NCBI RefSeq assembly: GCF_014873535.1
Contig: NZ_JADBEF010000001.1
Span: forward strand, 5,394,001-5,458,000
Direction of reading: 5' to 3'
Length of the DNA: 64,000 bases
Source of the DNA: Nonomuraea africana
Lineage (GTDB): Bacteria > Actinomycetota > Actinomycetes > Streptosporangiales > Streptosporangiaceae
Part shown: positions 33,920 through 42,366 of the stretch, piece by piece
How the letters are laid out: each line of letters starts with the position of its first letter
Position numbering within the stretch: the first letter of the stretch is position 1
Made by a program: the position numbers and the translations under genes
Notes under the pieces: model-generated
Told to the model about the DNA's origin: nothing
The model's database searches: none
Seen by the model: the letters and a program-made list of their open reading frames with translations, nothing else

Positions 33920-34622
33920 GTGCGCCCCGCCCTCCTCGCGTCATAGATAGGCCAAACGCTCCAGGAGGGGTCACGCGCGCAGCACAAATCGCCCGATCGG
34001 TGTCGCCACCAGGACAAATATCAAGCCAAGGCAGACGGGGCACCGACCTGAGTGGCCGGCACCTTCCCTTCCTCGGGTCAATCGAGCTCGCTCGTCCGTA
34101 GTTCACCGGTATGGCAATCCGCACTGCGCGGAGTAACTCCTCACTGCCGTCGAGGTTATGCGTCGAAGAGGTAACGGGCAAGCAAAGACGTGCTGTCAAG
34201 CACGTCTTACCGTCAATCGAACGCAAAACCGCGCGATCTTGTCGGACATAGCCGACACGCCCTCATTTACCCAGCTAACTCCCTCCTGACGCCACTTCCC
34301 GGGGTTATGTCGGAAACAGATTCCATCGTCCCCAGTTCTGACATGGCCCCGGCCCCAGCCAGCACCGTCGAGCACTGAAACAACGCCGACCCGACACGCC
34401 CGAAGACCGCCTCCCCCAACGAAGGCAGGCCATAGATCGACGACCACACGAGAGATCGACCACAGCCTGGCCGCATCACCGCACGCCGCCGAAGACCCAC
34501 TACTACCTGGCGAGATCACCGCACCGCCGAGGGCCGACGGGCGAGATCACCGCACCGCACGAGGGATGAGCAGGAAGCCTCCGCCGCGCTCCGGTGCCGT
34601 CGCGAAGGCGCAACTAAGCTGG
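33920..34622. other. Intergenic region upstream of rny and the catabolic island
   Basis: About 700 bases with no supported gene and lower GC in its middle part than the flanks. It contains the 24-base palindrome at 34185-34208, a second small hairpin TGTCGG-ACATAG-CCGACA at 34240-34257, and promoter-like sequences for rny on the minus strand. A structured regulatory RNA or small RNA is possible. I see no match to a known riboswitch. Confidence 0.4.
34185..34208 (-). promoter_or_regulatory. Perfect 10-bp palindrome with embedded -35-like hexamer
   Basis: AAGACGTGCT pairs perfectly with AGCACGTCTT around GTCA. On the minus strand the centre reads ACGTGCTTGACAGC, which holds a consensus TTGACA; a -10-like TTACCT lies 19 bases further. 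It could be an operator over a promoter directed toward rny or toward a small RNA. The same 12-mer ACGTGCTTGACA recurs at 36567-36578 before the lacI gene. Confidence 0.4.
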
Positions 34623-34645
34623 TAATTCGCATTAGCTTATTGACA
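34623..34645 (+). promoter_or_regulatory. LacI-type operator 1 with TTGACA promoter element
   Basis: TAATTCGCATTA (34623-34634) is a near-perfect palindrome. It matches two further copies at 36524-36535 and 36600-36611. A consensus -35 TTGACA follows at 34640-34645. The placement before the secreted polysaccharide-active gene indicates that the LacI regulator of the island controls this gene. Confidence 0.7.
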
Positions 34646-34676
34646 TGCTCATTCCGGCTGAGTGACCGTGTGCGCC

Positions 34677-36515
34677 ATGCTCAATCGCCGCACCCTTCTG
34701 ACCGGCGCCGGTGCCGCCGCCCTCTTCGCCGCCTTACCGCCCGGCCGGGCCGAGGCCCTCGCCCTGGCGCCACTGCCACCCGGAGCCCCCGACCGCCGGC
34801 TCTTCGCGCCCGCCGAGCAGCGCTTCGCGCCCTACCTGGTCACGCTCGCCCCGCTGGTCCACGACATGGACGCCTCCGGCTTCTTCGCCGGCGGCTGGTG
34901 GCGCAACCCGGCAGCGCCGTACAACGCGCGCGTGCAGGAGCACGCCTACACCCTGGCCTGGTTCCTTTCCCAGCAGCGGGCCTGGAACCCGTACTGGGGC
35001 GACCCCGCTCTCCTGGCCGCCCTGGACGCGGCACTCGGGCACTACCTCGGCCTGCAGCACGCCGACGGTTCGTTCCCCGAGTACGCCAGGGGCGAGCACG
35101 GGCTGGCGCCGACCGGCTTCGCGCTGGGGTACCTCAGCAAGACCCTCGCCCTGCTGCGCCCGGCCAACGTGCTGCCGACGCGCCAGGCTCAGCTGAGCGC
35201 GGCGTTGCGGGGCGCGGCAGGCTGGCTGCTCAATCCGGCCAACCGCTCGGCCTGGCAGAGCAGGCTGGCCTTCGCCAACCAGACCATGGCCGGCGTGGCC
35301 GGAGCGGCCCTCACCCTGCGGCTGGACCCGGACCCGGCGCTGCAGCAGCAGCTCACCGACGCCTTCGCCCGCATGGCGCAGACCGGCCAGAGCCCGGCGG
35401 GTTTCTTCTACGAGGAGTCCGGGCCGGACCTGAACTACAACTTCGAGGTCATGCTGCCGGAGATGGCCGACGCCTGGCGCCAGTCGGGCGATCCGCACAT
35501 GGTGCAGATGGCCGCCAGGTACACGGACTGGCTCGGCTACAACCTGCTGCGAGAGCCCGACGGATCCGGCTGGCTGACCAACATCGCGTCGTCCTCGCGG
35601 ACCAGCTCCCGCTCCTACGACGACACCCGGCCCGACCCGGAACGGACCGCGCTCAACAACCAGTTCGTGCCGGAGGTGCCCGCGCTGGCCGCTTTCCTGT
35701 CCGCACGGGAGGACCTGGCCGCAGCACGCGCCGCCTGGGCGGCGGATCCGACGCCGGTTCCGGTGCTGGCCAAGCAGGACACCTCGCCGCGCATCCTCAC
35801 GCACGCCATCTACGGCGAGCGCTATCCGCTTCGCGCGGGCAAGGACGCGGCCATCGACGGCCTGCCGTACCTTCGATCCAATCGGTTCGAGGAGATCCGC
35901 AGCGACAACGGGCAGGAGTTCTTCTTCATCCGGCGGCCCAACCTGTACCTGGGCGGCTACTTCGGCACCAGGCGGGCAACCACTCTCACCCGTACCGGGC
36001 TGAGCTTCCTCTGGCATCCGGTCGCTGGGACGATCATCCAGTCGCTGAACAACAACAACCACGCCTGCTGGGCGACGGTCTTCCCCGGTCAGCGACCGGA
36101 CGCCAACGGCCCCATGCCCGTGGAGTTCCTCGGCGGCAACCCCTACCGGCTGCGCTTCCATACGCCGGACTCCTCGGTGGTCACCGACGTACGGATCACC
36201 GGCGGCCAGATCCGCCGCTCGGTCCAGGCGGTCTCGGCGGCCACCGAGCAGATCCCGATCGTCGTGCACCCCACCGACCAGGTCACCTTCACCGACGGCA
36301 CGGCGGCGCCGTACGGCGGATCGGTGACCGCGACCGCGGACGGGCTCGAGCTGCGCCGCGGCGGGGGCGTGGTCCGGTTCAGCTGGGGTACCCGACGCCC
36401 GGCCACGTTCGGCGTCACCTCGGTGTCCTATCTGCGGGACGGCAAGCGGCGCCTGCACGTGCTCCGGGTGCCGCACGAGGGCGCCATCGAGGTCACGATC
36501 ACGTCCCACTTCTGA
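34677..36515 (+). CDS. Tat-exported polysaccharide-active protein, putative lyase or hydrolase
   Basis: Protein of 612 residues. The N-terminus MLNRRTLLTGAGAAAL with a twin-arginine pair is a Tat-type signal ending near AEA (about residue 27). Residues about 40-360 are alpha-helical with repeated aromatic/His patches, consistent with an (alpha/alpha) toroid. Residues about 380-612 are beta-rich (NNNNHACWATVFPGQ and later strands), consistent with a beta-sandwich. This two-part layout is common in polysaccharide lyases and some glycoside hydrolases, but I cannot name the family or substrate. The ATG at 34677 is preferred over a GTG at 34662. It precedes a LacI gene, an oxidoreductase and a sugar importer. 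Confidence 0.55.
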   Translation: MLNRRTLLTGAGAAALFAALPPGRAEALALAPLPPGAPDRRLFAPAEQRFAPYLVTLAPLVHDMDASGFFAGGWWRNPAAPYNARVQEHAYTLAWFLSQQRAWNPYWGDPALLAALDAALGHYLGLQHADGSFPEYARGEHGLAPTGFALGYLSKTLALLRPANVLPTRQAQLSAALRGAAGWLLNPANRSAWQSRLAFANQTMAGVAGAALTLRLDPDPALQQQLTDAFARMAQTGQSPAGFFYEESGPDLNYNFEVMLPEMADAWRQSGDPHMVQMAARYTDWLGYNLLREPDGSGWLTNIASSSRTSSRSYDDTRPDPERTALNNQFVPEVPALAAFLSAREDLAAARAAWAADPTPVPVLAKQDTSPRILTHAIYGERYPLRAGKDAAIDGLPYLRSNRFEEIRSDNGQEFFFIRRPNLYLGGYFGTRRATTLTRTGLSFLWHPVAGTIIQSLNNNNHACWATVFPGQRPDANGPMPVEFLGGNPYRLRFHTPDSSVVTDVRITGGQIRRSVQAVSAATEQIPIVVHPTDQVTFTDGTAAPYGGSVTATADGLELRRGGGVVRFSWGTRRPATFGVTSVSYLRDGKRRLHVLRVPHEGAIEVTITSHF

Positions 36516-36523
36516 GCATCTGC

Positions 36524-36611
36524 TAATTCGTATTACTCCCGCGAACTCTATTGACGGGCCCGAAACACGTGCTTGACACTCTCTTCCACGACCCAGCGCT
36601 AATGCGCATTA
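36524..36611 (+). promoter_or_regulatory. LacI-type operators 2 and 3 before the lacI gene
   Basis: TAATTCGTATTA (36524-36535) and the perfect palindrome TAATGCGCATTA (36600-36611) flank promoter-like hexamers TTGACG (36551-36556) and TTGACA (36573-36578). Operator 3 overlaps the likely -10 region and lies 16 bases before the lacI start, so autoregulation is expected. Operators 2 and 3 start 76 bases apart, close to seven helical turns, which would permit looping. Confidence 0.72.
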
Positions 36612-36627
36612 CATCAGGGAAGACGAG

Positions 36628-37641
36628 ATGCGACCCCCAGAAGCCCCCCGCCGCATCACGCAGCGGGACATCGCCCGGCTCGCCGGCGTCAGCCAGACCA
36701 CCGTCTCGCTGGTGCTGAACAACCGCGCGGGAGCCGAGACCCGGATCCCGGCGGAGACCAGGGACCGGGTGCTGCGCGTCATCAGGGAAACCGGCTACGT
36801 GGCCGACCCGCTGGCCCGACGGCTGGCGGCAGGCAGGAACCGGATCCTCGGCGTCTTCACCTACGAGCCGGTCTTCCCCAGTGCGACGGGGGACTTCTAC
36901 CACCCGTTCCTCGTCGGCATCGAAGAGTCCGCCGAGCAGGTGGGCTGTGACCTGCTGCTGCTCACCAGCGCTCCGCTGGTGGACGGCCGCAAGCGCATCT
37001 ACCACCAGGACCACCGCCTGCGCCTGGCCGACGGTTGCGTCCTGCTCGGCCGGGAGCTCGACCACGAGGAACTGGCCCGGCTGGTCGCCGAGGGCTACCC
37101 CTTCGTCTCGGTCGGCCGTCGCGACGACGCCGGGGGCCCGATCTCCTACGTCGGCGCCGACTACGGCAGCGCGGTGCGTGAGCTGGTGGAGCAGGCGCGC
37201 AGCCTGGGTCACGAAAAGTTCGCGTATGTCGGGTACGGCGCCGGTCCCGAGTCCTTCGCCGACCGGCACCGCGGATTCAGGGAGGGTACGGCGGGGCTGC
37301 AGACCGTCACCCTGCCACCGGCGAACGCCGAGGACGTGCTGCTCACCGGCGCCACTGCGATCTTCGTCGAGGAGTACGCCGACGGCGCGGTCATCCTCCA
37401 GACAGCCAGGCAGCGCGGCCTGGCCGTACCGGGAGACCATTCGATCGTCACGCTCGGCGATCCCACCAGGCCCGCGCCGACCGACATCGACTTCACCGGC
37501 TTCCGCATCCCCCGTGCCGAGATGGGCCGGCAGGCGGTGGAAGTCCTCACCGAACTCATCGAGGGCAGCGGCCGGGTCCAGCGGCTGCTCCCCTGCGAAC
37601 TCGTCAAGGGCTCGACCCTGGGAAGGAACAACGTTGCATGA
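36628..37641 (+). CDS. LacI-family transcriptional regulator
   Basis: Repressor of 337 residues. The helix-turn-helix is at about residues 12-31 (DIARLAGVSQTTVSLVLNN) and the hinge helix at about 55-67 (ADPLARRLAAGRN). A periplasmic-binding-protein-like effector domain follows to the end (with DADYGSAVRELV-like and the final GRQAVEVLTELIE segments). It is the first gene after operators 2 and 3 and overlaps the downstream oxidoreductase gene by 8 bases. The effector is probably a sugar released by the secreted enzyme. Confidence 0.93.
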   Translation: MRPPEAPRRITQRDIARLAGVSQTTVSLVLNNRAGAETRIPAETRDRVLRVIRETGYVADPLARRLAAGRNRILGVFTYEPVFPSATGDFYHPFLVGIEESAEQVGCDLLLLTSAPLVDGRKRIYHQDHRLRLADGCVLLGRELDHEELARLVAEGYPFVSVGRRDDAGGPISYVGADYGSAVRELVEQARSLGHEKFAYVGYGAGPESFADRHRGFREGTAGLQTVTLPPANAEDVLLTGATAIFVEEYADGAVILQTARQRGLAVPGDHSIVTLGDPTRPAPTDIDFTGFRIPRAEMGRQAVEVLTELIEGSGRVQRLLPCELVKGSTLGRNNVA

Positions 37642-39214
37642 GCTGAGCACCGAGGTGCTGGTCGTCGGAGGCGGCCTCGGGGGGGTGGCAGCGGCGCTCG
37701 CGGCGCTCAGAGCCGGGAAACGAGTGGTACTGACCGAGGAATTCGACTGGCTCGGCGGCCAGCTGACCAGCCAGGCCGTGCCGCCGGACGAGCACACGTG
37801 GGTGGAGCGGTTCGGCGTCACGGCGAGCTACCGCGCGCTGCGCGACGGCATCCGCGACTACTACCGCCGGCACTTCCCCCTCACCGAGGCCGCGCGAGGA
37901 TGGAGGGAGCTCAACCCCGGCGCGGGCTGGGTGAGCCCGATCTGCCACGAGCCCCGGGTGGCGCTGGCGGTCATCGAGTCCATGCTGGCTCCCTATCGCG
38001 GGGGTGGGCAGCTCACCGTGCTGCAGCCGTACAAACCCGTGGCCGCCGAGACCGACGGCGATCGAGTTCTTTCCGTACGGCTCAGCGGCCCGGGCGCGGA
38101 CGACGTCGTGGTCACCGCGCCCTACATCCTGGACGCCACCGAGACCGGCGACCTGCTGCCGCTCACCGGCACGGAGTACGTCACCGGCTTCGAGTCGCAG
38201 ACCGACACCGGCGAGCCGAGCGCCCCCGCCGAGGCGCAGCCGCTCAACATGCAGGCGGTCTCGGTCTGCTTCGCCATCGACCACGTGGACGGCGACCACA
38301 CCATCGACCGGCCGGCCAACTACGGCTTCTGGCGCGACTTCGAGCTGCCCTTCTGGGGTGGCAAGTTGCTGGGCTGGCGCAGCCCGAACCCGCGCACGCT
38401 GGAGATCGGCGAACGCAGCTTCACTCCCAACCCGGACGACGATCCGCTGCTGGTCCGGGCCGACCAGCGGCGCAACCCCGGAGACGGCAATCTGTGGACC
38501 TTCCGCCGGATCGCCGCCCGCCGCCTGTTCACCTCGGGTGCGTATGCCAGCGACATCTGCCTCGTCAACTGGCCGATGATCGACTACGTGCTCGGCCCGG
38601 CCTTCGACGTGCCCGACGCCGCCGAGCACCTGGCCGCCGCCCGTGACCTGTCCCGTTCTGTCCTGTACTGGATGCAGACCGAGGCTCCACGGCCCGACGG
38701 CGGTACCGGCTGGCCGGGCCTCAGGCTGCGCGGCGACGTGACCGGTTCGGCCGACGGTCTGGCCCAGGCACCCTACATCCGCGAGTCGCGCCGGGTCCTG
38801 GCCGAACACACCATCATCGAGCAGGACGTGGTCAAGGGCGCCCGCTACCACGATTCGGTCGGCATCGGCATGTACCGCATCGACCTGCACCCCTCGACCG
38901 GCGGCGACAACTACATCGACGTGCCGAGCAGCCCCTTCGAGATCCCGCTGGGCGCACTCATTCCGCGCCGCGTGCAGAACCTGCTGCCGGCCGGTAAGAA
39001 CCTCGGCACCACGCACATCACCAACGGCTGCTATCGGCTGCACCCTGTCGAGTGGAACATCGGCGAGGCCGCGGGCGCGCTGGCCGCCTTCTGTCTGGAC
39101 CGGTCGGTGCCCCCGCAGGCCGTTCGGAACGATCCAGACCTTCTGGCTTGCTTCCAGGATCGGCTGGAAGCACAGGGGATCGAACTCCACTGGCCGGAAA
39201 TCTCCGGATATTAA
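37634..39214 (+). CDS. FAD-dependent oxidoreductase
   Basis: Cytosolic flavoprotein of 526 residues of the FAD-dependent oxidoreductase family (PF12831-like). The dinucleotide-binding motif VVGGGLGGVAAALAALRAGK is at residues about 10-29. EEFDWLGGQLTSQ follows and a C-terminal FAD contact (NIGEAAGALAAFCL) is near residue 480. No signal peptide is present. The start is a TTG overlapping the lacI stop by 8 bases; GGAAGGA lies 6 bases upstream and no better start exists. Family members often sit in polysaccharide-use loci with unknown substrates; a sugar or sugar acid is likely here. Confidence 0.82.
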   Translation: MHELSTEVLVVGGGLGGVAAALAALRAGKRVVLTEEFDWLGGQLTSQAVPPDEHTWVERFGVTASYRALRDGIRDYYRRHFPLTEAARGWRELNPGAGWVSPICHEPRVALAVIESMLAPYRGGGQLTVLQPYKPVAAETDGDRVLSVRLSGPGADDVVVTAPYILDATETGDLLPLTGTEYVTGFESQTDTGEPSAPAEAQPLNMQAVSVCFAIDHVDGDHTIDRPANYGFWRDFELPFWGGKLLGWRSPNPRTLEIGERSFTPNPDDDPLLVRADQRRNPGDGNLWTFRRIAARRLFTSGAYASDICLVNWPMIDYVLGPAFDVPDAAEHLAAARDLSRSVLYWMQTEAPRPDGGTGWPGLRLRGDVTGSADGLAQAPYIRESRRVLAEHTIIEQDVVKGARYHDSVGIGMYRIDLHPSTGGDNYIDVPSSPFEIPLGALIPRRVQNLLPAGKNLGTTHITNGCYRLHPVEWNIGEAAGALAAFCLDRSVPPQAVRNDPDLLACFQDRLEAQGIELHWPEISGY

Positions 39215-39234
39215 CGCCCCCAAGGAGTAACGAC

Positions 39235-40470
39235 ATGCGCATCAAGGTGACCGCGCTCGGGCTGGCGGGTGTGCTCGCCCTCGCGGCCTGCGGATCCTCC
39301 GCAGAACCGAAGGACAGCCCCGTCTCGCTGCGGATGACGATCTGGACCGGCAACGAGGCCCATCTCAAGCTTTTCAACGACATCGGGGCCGAGTACAAGA
39401 AGACGCATCCAAACGTCTCGGTGAAGTTCGACACCCTGCCGGTGGAAACCTACACGACCACGCTGACCACCCAGATCGCCGGCGGCAACACCCCCGACCT
39501 GGCCTGGATCTTTGAGAACAGCGCACCCGACTTCGTCAGCTCCGGCGCGCTCGCCCCCCTGGACAACCTGGTCAAGCCCGAGGAGTTCGTGCCCAGCACC
39601 ACCAGGCTGTGGCAGAAGGACGGCGCACTCTACGCCTACCCGTTCTCCACCTCGCCGTTCGGCGTCTTCGTCAACGCCGACCTGCTCAAGCAGGCTGGGC
39701 AGAGCGTGCCCGCGAAGGGCTGGACGTGGGACGAGGCCGTCAAGATCGCGTCAGCCGTACAGGAGAAGACCGGCAAGGCCGGGCTGGTCGTGCGCGACTT
39801 CGACTACAAGGGCTGGGACAACCTGGCCTCCGTCTGGGGCGGATGGGGAGCCGAGGCCTGGAGCGAGGACGGCAAGGTCTGCGGCTTCACCAAGCCCGAG
39901 ATGATCGAGGCGATGAGCTTCTTGCACAAGGCGATCTTCACTGACAAGGCCATGCCCGCCCCCGGCACCACCGCCGACTTCTTCGCCGGTGAAGCCGGAA
40001 TGACGATCACTCAGATCTCCCGCGCGTCGCTGCTCAAGGACGGTCCGTTCGACTGGGACCTGGTGTCGCTGCCCAGCGGTCCCAAGGGCGAGTACAGCGT
40101 GATCGGGCAGGCGGGCATCGGCGTGATCAAGAAGTCCAAGAACGCTCAGGCAGCCGCGGACTTCCTGTCCTTCTTCACCAACCCCGACAACTCCGCCAAG
40201 CTCGCCCAGTTCTTCCCGCCGCCCCGGCAGCCGCTGCTGACCGCCGAGTCGCTGGCCAAGAGCAACCCGCTGCTGAAGCCGGAGCAGCTCCAGGAGGTCA
40301 TCGTCGACGGCATCGCCGACGGCCGCGTCAAGCCCAGCCACGCCGGGCAGGCCGAGCTCAGCCAGGCCGTTCGAGCCGGGCTTGACCAGCTGTGGCAGCC
40401 GAACGCCGACGTCGCGACGGTGATGAACGGCGTCTGCACCGCCATCCAGCCGATGCTGGCCAAACGATGA
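39235..40470 (+). CDS. Sugar ABC transporter substrate-binding lipoprotein
   Basis: Extracellular solute-binding protein, family 1, of 411 residues. The signal peptide MRIKVTALGLAGVLALAAC ends at the lipobox LAAC. The mature protein shows IAGGNTPDLAWIFENSAPDF, the LYAYPFSTSPFGVFVNADLLKQ segment and a C-terminal helical part typical of oligosaccharide binders. AAGGAG precedes the ATG. It overlaps the first permease by 4 bases. Regulation by the upstream LacI protein is inferred from the shared strand and short gaps. Confidence 0.92.
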   Translation: MRIKVTALGLAGVLALAACGSSAEPKDSPVSLRMTIWTGNEAHLKLFNDIGAEYKKTHPNVSVKFDTLPVETYTTTLTTQIAGGNTPDLAWIFENSAPDFVSSGALAPLDNLVKPEEFVPSTTRLWQKDGALYAYPFSTSPFGVFVNADLLKQAGQSVPAKGWTWDEAVKIASAVQEKTGKAGLVVRDFDYKGWDNLASVWGGWGAEAWSEDGKVCGFTKPEMIEAMSFLHKAIFTDKAMPAPGTTADFFAGEAGMTITQISRASLLKDGPFDWDLVSLPSGPKGEYSVIGQAGIGVIKKSKNAQAAADFLSFFTNPDNSAKLAQFFPPPRQPLLTAESLAKSNPLLKPEQLQEVIVDGIADGRVKPSHAGQAELSQAVRAGLDQLWQPNADVATVMNGVCTAIQPMLAKR

Positions 40471-41417
40471 CGGTCCAGTCCCAGTCCCAGTCCCAGTCCC
40501 TGGCCCGCACCGCGCGGCACACCGGCCGTGCGGGCTGGTGGACCACCCGGCGGCGCGACCACCTGCTCGGGTACCTGTTCATCGCGCCGCAGCTGGCCGG
40601 CAGCCTGCTCTTCGTCTTCCTGCCGCTGGCGCTCGTGTTCTACTACAGCCTCAACGAGTGGAACGTCCTGGCGGACACCTTCAGCTTCGTCGGGGCCGAG
40701 AACTACCAGCAGTTGCTGAGCGACCCCAACGTGCCATCGGTGCTGATGGCCACCGGGTTCTTCTCGATCGGCCTGGTCGTCTTCAACCTGTCGCTGGCGT
40801 TGCTGCTGGCCGTCCTGCTGAACCAGCGGCTGCGCGGGACCACGGTGTTCAGGACGCTGTTCTTCTCCCCGGTGGTCGTCTCGCTCGTGGCGTGGACGAT
40901 CGTGTGGGGATTCCTGCTGCAGAAGAACGGTGGGATCAACGCGATCCTTCAGGTCTTCGGCATCGAAGGGCCCAACTGGCTGCGTACCGGCACGTGGGCG
41001 ATGGTCTCGGTGATCGTGGTACAGGTCTTCAAGAACGTCGGCCTGAACATGGTGCTCTTCCTGGCCGCCCTGCAGGGCGTGCCTCGCGAGCTCTTCGAGG
41101 CGGCCCGGCTGGACGGCGCATCGGCGTGGACCCAGTTCCGGCGGATCACGCTGCCGATGATCAGCCCCACCGTGCTGCTCACCTCGATCATCACGGTCGC
41201 CGGGTCGCTGCAGGTGTTCGCCCAGATCGCGGTGCTCACCCAGGGCGGTCCCGGCACCTCGACCACCGTGCTCGTCTACTACCTGTACCAGCAGGCCTTC
41301 CAATTCCACCACTTCGGCTACGGGGCCACGCTGTCGGTGCTGCTGTTCGTGATCGTGCTCGCCCTCACCCTGCTGCAGTGGCGCATGCGCAGGAGGTGGG
41401 TGTTCCATGAGGCGTAA
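40467..41417 (+). CDS. Sugar ABC transporter permease (MalF type)
   Basis: Inner-membrane permease of 316 residues with six transmembrane segments. The EAA loop is EAARLDGASAWTQFRRITLP. The cytosolic N-terminus carries SQSQSQS, encoded by four perfect copies of CAGTCC (40476-40499), a simple repeat prone to slippage but always in frame if six bases change. ATGA overlap with the binding-protein gene and 11-base overlap with the next permease show tight coupling. Confidence 0.92.
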   Translation: MTVQSQSQSQSLARTARHTGRAGWWTTRRRDHLLGYLFIAPQLAGSLLFVFLPLALVFYYSLNEWNVLADTFSFVGAENYQQLLSDPNVPSVLMATGFFSIGLVVFNLSLALLLAVLLNQRLRGTTVFRTLFFSPVVVSLVAWTIVWGFLLQKNGGINAILQVFGIEGPNWLRTGTWAMVSVIVVQVFKNVGLNMVLFLAALQGVPRELFEAARLDGASAWTQFRRITLPMISPTVLLTSIITVAGSLQVFAQIAVLTQGGPGTSTTVLVYYLYQQAFQFHHFGYGATLSVLLFVIVLALTLLQWRMRRRWVFHEA

Positions 41418-42231
41418 GACGCTGCTGTACGGCCTGCTGTGCGTGCTCTGCGTGCCGTTCGTCTTCCCGACCTGGTGGATGGCCACCTCCTCGCTGAAGC
41501 CGGTCAGCGAGGTCTTCGCCTTCCCGCCGTCGCTGTGGCCGGGTCGCCCGACCCTGGAGGCCTACCAACAGGTCTTCGAGTTGCAGCCGTTCGCGCAGCA
41601 GTACTGGAACAGCCTCTACATCGCGGTGGCCGTCACCCTCGGCACACTGGCCGTTTCCGCGCTGGCCGGCTACGCCTTCGCGCGCATCCGCTTCCGCGGC
41701 TCGAACGTGCTGTTCGTGATCGTGCTGACCGGCCTGCTGATCCCGAGCGAGGTCACGATCGTGCCGCTGTTCCAGCTCTTCCACGGCTGGGGGCTGACCG
41801 ACACGCACTGGCCGCTCATCCTGGTGCCGGTGGTGGGCGCGCCGAGCGTGCTCGCCACCTTCATCATGCGGCAGTTCTTCCTTGTGCTGCCCCGCGAGCT
41901 CGAAGAGGCCGCGGCCGTCGACGGCCTGGGGCGGTTCGCCACGTTCCGGCGCATCGGCCTCCCGCTGGCTCGCCCCGCCCTCGGGGCCGTGGCCATCTTC
42001 ACCTTCCTACACAGCTGGAACCTCTACCTTGAACCGATCGTGTTCCTCTCCAGCCCGGAGAAGTTCACCTTGCCCCAGGCTCTGACGCAGTTCGTCGACG
42101 CCTACGGCGGTCCCATGTGGAACGTCCAGCTCGCGGCGGCCTCCATGACGGCGCTGCCGGTGCTGGTTGTCTTCGTCCTGGCACAGAAGCAGTTTGTCGA
42201 GGGCCTGGCCCACACCGGCCTGAAGGGATGA
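41407..42231 (+). CDS. Sugar ABC transporter permease (MalG type)
   Basis: Second permease subunit, 274 residues, six transmembrane segments, EAA loop EEAAAVDGLGRFATFRRIGLP. It ends the island. No ATP-binding protein is encoded nearby; in actinomycetes such importers commonly share a single MsiK-type ATPase encoded elsewhere, and that is the likely case here. Confidence 0.92.
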   Translation: MRRKTLLYGLLCVLCVPFVFPTWWMATSSLKPVSEVFAFPPSLWPGRPTLEAYQQVFELQPFAQQYWNSLYIAVAVTLGTLAVSALAGYAFARIRFRGSNVLFVIVLTGLLIPSEVTIVPLFQLFHGWGLTDTHWPLILVPVVGAPSVLATFIMRQFFLVLPRELEEAAAVDGLGRFATFRRIGLPLARPALGAVAIFTFLHSWNLYLEPIVFLSSPEKFTLPQALTQFVDAYGGPMWNVQLAAASMTALPVLVVFVLAQKQFVEGLAHTGLKG

Positions 42232-42366
42232 CGGGCGCTCACAGCAGCCTGTCCTGGGTGATGGCAGTCGTCGGCGTACTCGGAGAACGAGGCATGGGCC
42301 TCGGTGCACACGGCGGCCGACCAACAGCGAGAATCGCGCCCAAGGTCTCCCGGGGTCATCGCGGCA

